From positions 1 to 36,921 of the forward strand of contig JAJNBE010000017.1 of the NCBI GenBank assembly GCA_021155915.1: a stretch of DNA of 36,921 bases, read 5' to 3'. The stretch comes from Solimicrobium sp. (GTDB taxonomy: Bacteria > Pseudomonadota > Gammaproteobacteria > Burkholderiales > Burkholderiaceae_D). The position numbers were made by a program, and so were the translations under genes. The notes under the pieces were generated by a model, which saw only the letters and a list, made by a program, of their open reading frames with translations, searched no databases and was not told the origin of the DNA. Shown piece after piece: positions 1-8,386 of the stretch (positions within the stretch are counted from its first letter, which is position 1; each line of letters starts with the position of its first letter).

Positions 1-3000
1 ATCCTACTTGCCTTTAGCCTGTACCATCGAAGACAAATACAATTTTGAAGATCTGGCTAAACAAATAGAGCAGGAATGCCATCGATTAAGCGAAAGAAAA
101 TCGTATTTATTCGATTGCTGGCAACGCTATCCAGAGTTGGCAAGCTTGCTCCACCCGGACAAACAAAGTTACAGAATCAGTTTGAACAACATCGGCACAC
201 ATGAGAATAAGGATAAAACCCCCTTACCTCAATCCTTCCTTACCCTATGCGAAGGATTACTTAACTCTCCTAAACAGCCAGTAGCAGAAATTGATTGGGT
301 AAGTGCAAAAGAGCGCAAACAATTACTAGTCGATTGGAACTCCACTGATACTGCTTATCCTGCACATAAAACTATCCATGGCTTGTTTGAAGAGCAAGTA
401 AAAAGAACGCCTCATCATCTGGCATTAATTGCACCAGATGCTCAATTAACTTATCAAGACTTAAATAAAAAGGCTAATCAACTAGCTCATTATTTAATCA
501 CACACCATGCTATTCAACCAGACCAATTAATCGCAGTTTGTCTCGAGCGTAGCCACTGGATGTTGATTGCGCTTTTAGGTATTTTAAAATCAGGTGGCGC
601 TTATGTTCCGCTTGATCCTGATTATCCAGCTAAGCGCATTTCTTACATACTTAACGATACTAATGCGCAGGTTGTAATAACGACTCAATCGCAAGCACAG
701 CAACTACGCCAGTTATCTGATATCGACTGGAAAAAAACGACGTTGCTTGTTCTGGATCAGTCGGAATTTCCGCTTATTTGGGAGAAACAAGCGACTATAG
801 ATCCAGTGACGGCAACCACTAGTCATCATCTAATTTATGTGATGTATACCAGTGGCACATCAGGAACTCCTAAAGGGGTGGAGATTGAGCATAAAAGCAT
901 TGTGAATCAAATTTTCTGGATTAACAGAACATACCCGTTACGCTTAACTGATCGAATTTTACAAAAAACACCATATGTATTTGATATATCGGTGTGGGAA
1001 TTATTCTGGGCTAACCTATTTGGTGCAACAATCGTTTTCGCTAAACCAGAAGGGCATAAAGAGCCAATCTATTTAAGTGAACTAATTAGAGACGCACAAA
1101 TTAACATCATCCAATGTACTCCTTCAATGCTAAGTATTTTTGCGCCGGTCCTAGCAGATAACCCACATGGTCTTTCCAATTTACGCCACCTTTTCTGCAT
1201 TGGTGAAGTACTTCATATAGAGACCGTTAATAAGGTACAAGCGCTTTTACCTAAGTTGGAAATTCATAATCTATACGGTCCTACAGAAGCTTCTATCAAC
1301 GCATTATCTTTTGACTGTACAAATCAACAATCTGTATATTTAGGTAAGCCTATTTCAAATACCCGAGCATACGTTCTTGATAAACAATACCGCCTTTTAC
1401 CAGTTGGTGTCATTGGCGAGTTGCATATCGCCGGAGTTGGATTAGCTCGTGGCTATTTAAATGAGGCCGAATTAACTGCTCAACAATTTATTGCAAACCC
1501 ATTCCAAACCGAACAAGAAAAACATGCGGGGCAATACAATCGTCTTTACAAAACCGGCGATCTCGCACGTTTGCTTCCTGATGGAAATTTAGATTATCTG
1601 GGCCGGTATGATACACAAGTTAAATTACACGGTTACCGCATAGAATTGACCGAAATTGAACATGTTATGCAGCGTTATCCGGACATTTTTCAAAGCGTTG
1701 TCATTGTGATGAATAACATGTTGGTTGCATATTACGTTGCCCAGCAGCCTATTGATAGGGAAAAAATCCAGTCTCATGTTGGTCAGTACTTACCCAGATA
1801 TATGGTGCCGGCTCGATGTATTTTTCTGAAAAACTTTCCCCTGGCTATCACTGGAAAAGTAGATAAGAAAAAACTTCCTTTACCTCCCTTATCAAATTCT
1901 GAAGAGCACGTTCGACCTGCTAATAAAACCGAAGGTCAGCTCGCGGCTGTTTTTGCTACCGTATTAGATTTAGAACAAAGCAATATTTGTGTGACTGATG
2001 ATTTTTTTAAGTTAGGCGGCGATAGCATTTTAGCGATACGTTTAATTAGTCTTCTAAACAAATTATTTCCAAAAACACTTCGGGTGAAAGATGTGCTGGA
2101 GCATAAAACCATACAAGCGCTTAGTGCCATAATTGAAAATCCAGAGAGTGCAATCAAAAAACCGGAAACAGTCTATAAGGCGTTTAATTTGATCGACAAA
2201 CAGCAATATCAAGAACTGATTAGCACTGATCAGGTAGAAGATATTTACCCGGCTAGTTATTTGCAAATAGGCATGTTGCTTGAATCTAGTTTAAATGACA
2301 AGGGAACTTACCATGATGTGTTCAACTATGAGATCAATGTCCCCTTTGACCAAAAGAAATTCTTAGCAATATGGGAAGCATTAGCAAATAAGCATGCATT
2401 ACTCAGAGCCCGTTTTTTATTTAGCGATCAACATGCACTCGATGTTGTGATTTTTAAAAAAACTCGTTTACATTACCGGATTTATGCCGATCAACCCTTA
2501 CAGCCGTTGATCGATGCAGAGCGATTAAAACATTTTACCCATACAGAAGAATGTTTGTTCCATTTAATAGTTAATAAACATAGGGATAATTTTGAATTTA
2601 TCTTTTCATTTCATCACGCTATTGTTGATGGATGGGGCGTCGCTAGTTTAATCAATGAATTTGTTCAAGCCTATGCAAATAATCAAGTAGTCAATTATCC
2701 AATCCTTCCTAATTTAGAGATGCATGAAAGTTTAAGCTATGGTGAATTTGTCCAAAATGAGCGACGTAGTCTTAATGACCAAAGTAGCATTGCATTTTGG
2801 AAAGACTACCTGGTCGATTCGGTACCAGCGGATGCAAAGTGGAAATTTGATGAAGAAGCCTCATCTCCCGATAGTCTATTTAGTACTTCAATTTTATTGA
2901 ATGCAGAAGAAGCGGCTTTAGTGCAGCAAGTAGCCCATGAACATGCCGTCACTGTAGATAACGTCTTTTTATTTTCCTACATTAAAACGTTGTCCTTCTT

Positions 3001-5383
3001 TTTAAACAGCGTCGACATAACCATTGGTGTTGTGTTCAACAATCGTTTGGAAAAAGTCGGAGGGGATTCTTTATTTGGCTTATTTTTAAATGTGCTACCT
3101 TTTCGGTTACAGCTAAAACCAGAAGCAAGTTTGCAGGACGCATTAGTAGAGACATCTAATTCCAAGATGCGACTGTATGAGCACAAACATATTCCCTATG
3201 CACATATTAAATCAATATTTGATCGGGATTTATACAAATTTGGATTCAGTTTTATTAATTTTCACATATTAAAACCTAGCGAAAAAATTATTACAAACTG
3301 TGGCGGATTTAATCGGACTAGCATTCCTTTTTTGTTAGAAGTAACTCAGGGAAATACATTTAAATTAGACATCAAAGTTCATGATGATTACATTAATCAA
3401 GAGTATCTCAATTACTTTGGGCATTACTTAAAAATGACATTGCTGAATGTTTTACGAAATAAGAATGAACTAACTTTAGATACTAATGATTATCAAAAAA
3501 TAGTGATTGAATGGAATGCGACGCATCAATCTTTTCCGGATAAAAAGACGCTGCATCAGTTATTCGAAGAACAGGTGCAACGCAACCCAGATGCGATCGC
3601 TTTGGTCTTCGAGGATAAGCAGCTGACTTATCGAGATTTAAATCAGAAAGCTAATCAATTAGCTTATCATTTAATACAAAAATATCAGGTAAAGTCTGAC
3701 GAATTAATTGTTCTCTGTTTAAACAGAAATGAATTGATGGTTGTTGCTATTCTGGCAGTTTTGAAATCAGGCGCAGCTTATGTTCCGGTGGAGCCAGACT
3801 ATCCTGATGAACGTATTTCATATATTTTACACGACACAGAAACACGAATTATTTTGACCAATGGGGTCCATCAAAACCGATTTAGTTCAATCACCCAAAA
3901 AGAAACCTATTCGATATTAGTTTTAGATGAAGAATCAACCGAAATACAGTCTCATCCATTTTCTGATTTAGATACCTCTGTTACTAGCAGTAACTTAGCT
4001 TATGTTATTTATACTTCTGGAACTACTGGTAAATCAAATGGTGTAATGATTGAGCACAAAGGAGTTGTTAATCTCATTCTTGACGTAATTAAAAAACATA
4101 AATTGTCTTCCAATAAACGGGTAGCATTTTATTCGAATTATGCATTTGACTGCTCTGTTTATGAGTTATTTTCAGCGCTTTCCGTAGGTTGCCAATTGTT
4201 TATATTGCCTAATCCGGTGCGCCATGATTTGCAAAGCTTGAATGAATACTTCACAACTCATGGAATTCAGGTTTCTTTTATTCCGAGTGGAGTAGCTGGT
4301 GATTTTATACAAACATGTCGTTCGAGCACGTTGGAGCTGATTTATATGGCCGGCGATCGGTGTGTTTTAGATTCTGGCACAAATATTGAGGATTTGGCAT
4401 TTGAAGTCTTTAACGAATATGGAATAACCGAAACAACTATTTGCACAACATATAAAAAAGTGGAAAAAGCAAACTCTGGTAACACTAATGTCAATATTAT
4501 TGGTCGACCTTTTTCCAACAATCAATGTTATATTTTTCTTCATAACGGGCAATTGGCGCCATTTGGAGTTATTGGCGAATTATTTGTCGGTGGCATTGGC
4601 CTCGCTAGAGGGTATCTAAACAATTCGGAATTAACTAACCAGAAGTTTATTATAAATCCATTTCAAAATGATGAAGAAAAAAACCTTGGAGTGAACGAGA
4701 GATTATATAAGTCAGGAGATTTGGCACGATTACTGCCTAATGGTGATATGGAGTATATCGCGCGTAACGATAATCAGGTAAAAATTTGGGGGTATCGGAT
4801 AGAGCTTAGTGAAATTGAACGTGCATTAAATACTCATCCCAATATTAAACAAAGTATTGTTTTGCAAGCAAAAGATAGTGAAAATCCCGAAGGGCTGAGA
4901 AATCATTTAATTGCGTATTACGTCGAACGATTTCCTGAACAAGAAGCGATTAAAAATCATACTAATACGGAATTACGCGCTTACCTCGCAAAACAATTGC
5001 CGAAATATATGGTGCCTCGATATTTTATTCCAATTGATAAAATGCCCTTAACAACAAACAGTAAAATAGATCATAAAGCTTTACCACAGCCTATTTTTTC
5101 CACAAGTGATAGTTATATTCCACCACAAACTTCAAAAGAGAAAGAAATGTGTACGCTATTTGCCCACGTTTTAGGGTTGCCTCAGGAAAAAATAGGAATA
5201 ACAGATGATTTTTTCTTGCAACTAGGTGGCAGTAGTATTCAAGCTATTAAGTTAATTGCGCAAATTAACAAGGCTTTTCAGACTAATTTGCGCGTCAGGT
5301 ACATGTTCACTCATCAGGGAACTATTCGGAAACTGTTAAGCATTATGGAAATACATTCATGCAGGAGCCATAATGACCAATAA
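1..5383 (+). CDS. Nonribosomal peptide synthetase, 3' part: (C)-A-PCP-C-A-PCP (partial at 5' end)
   Basis: The reading frame is open to the left edge, so the gene starts outside the window; about 1,790 residues are visible. Numbering from the TTG at 8, the order is: the C-terminal tail of a condensation domain (to about residue 110), adenylation domain 1 (about 121-625; YTSGTSGTPKG near 280, FDISVWE near 324, NLYGPTE near 421, YKTGD near 514, catalytic Lys in the AITGKVDKK segment near 615), carrier protein 1 (LGGDS near 669), a full condensation domain (745-1170; HHAIVDGW near 869), adenylation domain 2 (1182-1690; FDCSVYE, YGITE, lysine in NSKIDHKALP), and carrier protein 2 (LGGSS near 1739). 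All core motifs are intact, so two amino-acid-loading modules should work. No thioesterase, reductase or epimerase follows; the protein stops about 50 residues after PCP2. Product unknown. The stop overlaps the next kinase start by 11 nt, implying one transcript. The gene looks AT-richer than the core genes further right, consistent with transfer. Confidence 0.95.
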   Translation, partial: SYLPLACTIEDKYNFEDLAKQIEQECHRLSERKSYLFDCWQRYPELASLLHPDKQSYRISLNNIGTHENKDKTPLPQSFLTLCEGLLNSPKQPVAEIDWVSAKERKQLLVDWNSTDTAYPAHKTIHGLFEEQVKRTPHHLALIAPDAQLTYQDLNKKANQLAHYLITHHAIQPDQLIAVCLERSHWMLIALLGILKSGGAYVPLDPDYPAKRISYILNDTNAQVVITTQSQAQQLRQLSDIDWKKTTLLVLDQSEFPLIWEKQATIDPVTATTSHHLIYVMYTSGTSGTPKGVEIEHKSIVNQIFWINRTYPLRLTDRILQKTPYVFDISVWELFWANLFGATIVFAKPEGHKEPIYLSELIRDAQINIIQCTPSMLSIFAPVLADNPHGLSNLRHLFCIGEVLHIETVNKVQALLPKLEIHNLYGPTEASINALSFDCTNQQSVYLGKPISNTRAYVLDKQYRLLPVGVIGELHIAGVGLARGYLNEAELTAQQFIANPFQTEQEKHAGQYNRLYKTGDLARLLPDGNLDYLGRYDTQVKLHGYRIELTEIEHVMQRYPDIFQSVVIVMNNMLVAYYVAQQPIDREKIQSHVGQYLPRYMVPARCIFLKNFPLAITGKVDKKKLPLPPLSNSEEHVRPANKTEGQLAAVFATVLDLEQSNICVTDDFFKLGGDSILAIRLISLLNKLFPKTLRVKDVLEHKTIQALSAIIENPESAIKKPETVYKAFNLIDKQQYQELISTDQVEDIYPASYLQIGMLLESSLNDKGTYHDVFNYEINVPFDQKKFLAIWEALANKHALLRARFLFSDQHALDVVIFKKTRLHYRIYADQPLQPLIDAERLKHFTHTEECLFHLIVNKHRDNFEFIFSFHHAIVDGWGVASLINEFVQAYANNQVVNYPILPNLEMHESLSYGEFVQNERRSLNDQSSIAFWKDYLVDSVPADAKWKFDEEASSPDSLFSTSILLNAEEAALVQQVAHEHAVTVDNVFLFSYIKTLSFFLNSVDITIGVVFNNRLEKVGGDSLFGLFLNVLPFRLQLKPEASLQDALVETSNSKMRLYEHKHIPYAHIKSIFDRDLYKFGFSFINFHILKPSEKIITNCGGFNRTSIPFLLEVTQGNTFKLDIKVHDDYINQEYLNYFGHYLKMTLLNVLRNKNELTLDTNDYQKIVIEWNATHQSFPDKKTLHQLFEEQVQRNPDAIALVFEDKQLTYRDLNQKANQLAYHLIQKYQVKSDELIVLCLNRNELMVVAILAVLKSGAAYVPVEPDYPDERISYILHDTETRIILTNGVHQNRFSSITQKETYSILVLDEESTEIQSHPFSDLDTSVTSSNLAYVIYTSGTTGKSNGVMIEHKGVVNLILDVIKKHKLSSNKRVAFYSNYAFDCSVYELFSALSVGCQLFILPNPVRHDLQSLNEYFTTHGIQVSFIPSGVAGDFIQTCRSSTLELIYMAGDRCVLDSGTNIEDLAFEVFNEYGITETTICTTYKKVEKANSGNTNVNIIGRPFSNNQCYIFLHNGQLAPFGVIGELFVGGIGLARGYLNNSELTNQKFIINPFQNDEEKNLGVNERLYKSGDLARLLPNGDMEYIARNDNQVKIWGYRIELSEIERALNTHPNIKQSIVLQAKDSENPEGLRNHLIAYYVERFPEQEAIKNHTNTELRAYLAKQLPKYMVPRYFIPIDKMPLTTNSKIDHKALPQPIFSTSDSYIPPQTSKEKEMCTLFAHVLGLPQEKIGITDDFFLQLGGSSIQAIKLIAQINKAFQTNLRVRYMFTHQGTIRKLLSIMEIHSCRSHNDQ

Positions 5384-8063
5384 AACCGGTTTTCTTGATG
5401 AGAATTTTTATAAACTAATTGATCTTGTCAGTGCCCATGTTTATTGGAAAGATAAAGATGGACGTTATCTTGGTTGTAATCGACACGTTTTAGAGCAATT
5501 TGGATTGACACGTCCCCAAGAACTTGTTGGAAAAAGTGTTTATGAAATATTACTGAGTCCGGAAAATGAAGTTTCTCATTTCATTGAAACCGATAGAGTC
5601 GCATTGAAATACGGAATCTTTGAAGGTGAAGAATATGCAACTATTAGTAAAAAAGGAGTAACTTTTTTAACTAAAAAAGTGGCCTTTTTCAATGAGAAAG
5701 GGGACATTTCAGGATTAATGTGTACTTCTGTAGACATTACGAATCAAAAAAAGCTACTCGAACTTGAGTGTGAAAGAAGAAAAGTTATCTTAGAGGAGCA
5801 TCTAAAAGTTATTCAAATTATTGATTCCTTGGATGCTAGCATTTACTGGAAAGATCAGAATGCTCAAAAATATTTGGGCTGTAATCGATATATGCTAGAT
5901 ATGTTTGGTATAAAAAGTCGAGAAGAAATTTTAGGTAAAACCGATTACGACCTTATGTCTGATATTGATGCTCAGAAAATTAGCAGAACTGACAAGCTGG
6001 TTCTAACTAGCGGAAGTTTTGAAGGAGAAGAGCATTTTAAGCTCCCCAATGGCGAAGAAAAAACCTATCTCACCATTAAAAAACAATTAATTGATAGTGA
6101 AGGCAACGTTACTGGATTGGTTGGAACTTTTTTAGATATCACCTATCAAAAAAAACTTCTTGAGCTCGAAAGAGAAAAAATTATTATTGATGAGCAATTA
6201 AAAATTACCCAAATTATTGACTCGGTGAATGCCAGTATTTATTGGAAAGACCGTAATGGTTTGAAGTATTTGGGTTGCAACCGATATATGTTAAATATGG
6301 TTGGGCTAAGCGATAGATCTCAAATTATTGGTAAAACAGATGCAGATCTAATATGGAAAGCTGATGCTGCCAGCTTAACGAAAGTTGATAACGATGTTAT
6401 TAGTCATGGTAGTTATATCGGAGAAGAAAAGGTTTCTATAGCAAATGGAACAGAAATCACCGTGCTTACCGTAAAAAATCAGCTGGTTGATAGTGGCGGA
6501 AATGTCATTGGTGTTATCGGTACTTCGCTAGATATCACCGCGCAAAAAGAGACGGAATGTTTGAAATTAGAAAACGAATCCCAAAGAGCCGCAGCACAAG
6601 AACAAGAAAAATTTCGAAAAATTGTTGATCAGGTCGCTCATGACATTCGTTCCCCATTAGCGAGTCTATTAATGATAGTAAAAGCATCTCAATCTATTCC
6701 AGAAAAAGAGCGCATAGCCTTAAGAGAAGCCGCCATTACAATCGGTGATATCGCCAATAATCTACTGAGCAATTATCAAAAAAAAGAAGCAGATCAATCT
6801 CTGGCAGTGGAGGACCGTGAACCTATTTTAATTTCTCCTGTGATATTACAAATACTTACCGATAAAAAATACCAATACCAAAATCTTGCTGTCAAATTCG
6901 ATCATCATTTTAGCCAGGCCGGAAATTTTTCTTGGATCAATGTCCAGCCTACTGCCTTTAAACGTATGCTCTCGAATATCACCAATAATGCAGTTGACGC
7001 TTTTGCTCAAAATACGGGCAGAATCATTCTACATCTTGATGCTGATGAGGAGCAGGTGCATATTACAGTTGAAGACAATGGCAAAGGTATGAGCCAGGAA
7101 CTGGTACAGAAAATTATGAATCAGATTGCTGTGACGGAAGGTAAATCAAATGGTCACGGTATAGGTTTAACGCAAGTGCGTGAAACTTTGCAAAATAACG
7201 AAGGGCAATGGTTGATTGATTCTAAAATCGGGGTAGGCACAAGCATGCGGTTAACATTTTCACGTACCAAGCCCCTCGACTGGATAGCGGAAACAGTGCC
7301 ATTGCATGAGGATGATACGGTTGTGATTCTAGATGATGACAACTCTATTCATTTGGCATGGACTTTTCGATTTGAGCAGATCTTGAAGAAGTATCCTGAT
7401 TTAATATTAAAGCATTTTGAAAATGGTCAGGAAGCGATCGATTTTATTAACGGTCTTCATTCAGATATGAAACCAAAAGTATTTTTATTATCCGATTACG
7501 AACTGTTAAAGCAAAGCGTCAACGGGTTGGATGTAATTAACAAAACGCAGGTTAGCCGTTCCATTTTGGTCACAAGTCACTATGCAAACAAAAATATCCG
7601 ACAATTAGCAATTACAACGGGCACCAAGATATTGCCAAAACAATTAGCTTCAGATATTCCGATTCTATTAGGTAAAGTAAATAAAACGTTCGATTCTTAC
7701 AACGCACTTTTAAAAAATAACCTCAAGAAAGTCGATGTTATTTTTGTTGATGACGAACAGACTTTGTTGGATGGCTTAAGAATGATTGCTTTCGGCAAGC
7801 AGATTGAAACATATCGCGACCCGCAACATTTTTTGAATAATGTAAATCGCTATCCCAAAAATACCAAAATTATGTTGGACCAACATTTTGCGAATTTTGG
7901 TCAGAAGGGTATTGAAATTGCTGAACGACTACATACCTTAGGATTTACTCAACTTTATTTACTGTCAGGCGGAAATTTTGATAACTATCACATTCCAGAT
8001 TACTTAACTGTTATTTTGAAAACCGATCTGGATAGTGTTGAGGCTGTTCTAAACAAAGAGTAA
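5373..8063 (+). CDS. Soluble hybrid histidine kinase: 3 PAS, HisKA, HATPase, 2 receiver domains
   Basis: Predicted cytosolic sensor kinase of 896 aa with no signal peptide or membrane segment. Three homologous PAS repeats lie at about 10-128, 148-257 and 280-390, each with a YWKD...YLGCN signature and ending in a DIT-QK linker. The phospho-acceptor is His423 in VAHDIRSPL. ATP-binding boxes are NNAVDAF (about 540), DNGKGM (about 568) and GHGIGL (about 594). Receiver 1 starts at VVILDDD (about 650) with Asp708 in LLSDYEL and a lysine in ILPKQ. Receiver 2 starts at VIFVDDE (about 790) with Asp836 in MLDQHF and Lys in LKTD. No output domain is present, so phosphate is probably passed to a separate partner. 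The ATG at 5373 has AGGAG at 5363-5367 and lies inside the NRPS 3' end (11-nt overlap), giving translational coupling. The PAS ligand is unknown; the PAS type reminds me of Legionella-like kinases (recollection, not checked). Confidence 0.93.
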   Translation: MTNKTGFLDENFYKLIDLVSAHVYWKDKDGRYLGCNRHVLEQFGLTRPQELVGKSVYEILLSPENEVSHFIETDRVALKYGIFEGEEYATISKKGVTFLTKKVAFFNEKGDISGLMCTSVDITNQKKLLELECERRKVILEEHLKVIQIIDSLDASIYWKDQNAQKYLGCNRYMLDMFGIKSREEILGKTDYDLMSDIDAQKISRTDKLVLTSGSFEGEEHFKLPNGEEKTYLTIKKQLIDSEGNVTGLVGTFLDITYQKKLLELEREKIIIDEQLKITQIIDSVNASIYWKDRNGLKYLGCNRYMLNMVGLSDRSQIIGKTDADLIWKADAASLTKVDNDVISHGSYIGEEKVSIANGTEITVLTVKNQLVDSGGNVIGVIGTSLDITAQKETECLKLENESQRAAAQEQEKFRKIVDQVAHDIRSPLASLLMIVKASQSIPEKERIALREAAITIGDIANNLLSNYQKKEADQSLAVEDREPILISPVILQILTDKKYQYQNLAVKFDHHFSQAGNFSWINVQPTAFKRMLSNITNNAVDAFAQNTGRIILHLDADEEQVHITVEDNGKGMSQELVQKIMNQIAVTEGKSNGHGIGLTQVRETLQNNEGQWLIDSKIGVGTSMRLTFSRTKPLDWIAETVPLHEDDTVVILDDDNSIHLAWTFRFEQILKKYPDLILKHFENGQEAIDFINGLHSDMKPKVFLLSDYELLKQSVNGLDVINKTQVSRSILVTSHYANKNIRQLAITTGTKILPKQLASDIPILLGKVNKTFDSYNALLKNNLKKVDVIFVDDEQTLLDGLRMIAFGKQIETYRDPQHFLNNVNRYPKNTKIMLDQHFANFGQKGIEIAERLHTLGFTQLYLLSGGNFDNYHIPDYLTVILKTDLDSVEAVLNKE

Positions 8064-8386
8064 GGGCTAAAAAGCTCGTAGGTTGGCCAAATTTATCGTT
8101 TGTTAGCTTAGTGAAGCGCGAGGTTAATCGATTTTCTGACTGTAAGACGATAGTTCATAGTAATGCTCCGCATTTTCCCAGATGGGCTAACAAAAATTAT
8201 GGATAGAGCGAAACGCATAAGAATTAATCTTTAGCATAACATTCTCGCGAAGTTGGCAATCTTATATTGTAGATCCTATGGCGCTAGCCATCGTTTTTTA
8301 TCTGTAAAAAGATCAGCTACATGACACTGTCTGCAATCTATAAGTTTGCGGATAAGCGAAATAAAAAAATTTTAATGAGAGTGACT
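8064..8386. other. Intergenic gap between the two hybrid kinases
   Basis: I see no gene here. The only structured element is the short hairpin plus T-run near 8278-8299, listed separately. A fragment around 8064-8110 and 8178-8190 (GTAGGTTGG, GGGCTAAC) vaguely recalls dispersed GTAGGTTGGGC-type intergenic repeats of proteobacteria but is too degraded to call. A promoter for the second kinase is expected here, but no convincing -35/-10 pair was found. Confidence 0.4.
8278..8299 (+). terminator. Possible weak intrinsic terminator before second kinase
   Basis: ATGGC-GCTA-GCCAT (8278-8291) forms a 5-bp stem with a 4-nt loop, followed after CG by six T residues (8294-8299). The stem is short and only moderately GC-rich. 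It lies 215 nt after the first kinase and 87 nt before the second, so it would separate their transcription if functional. Confidence 0.35.
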
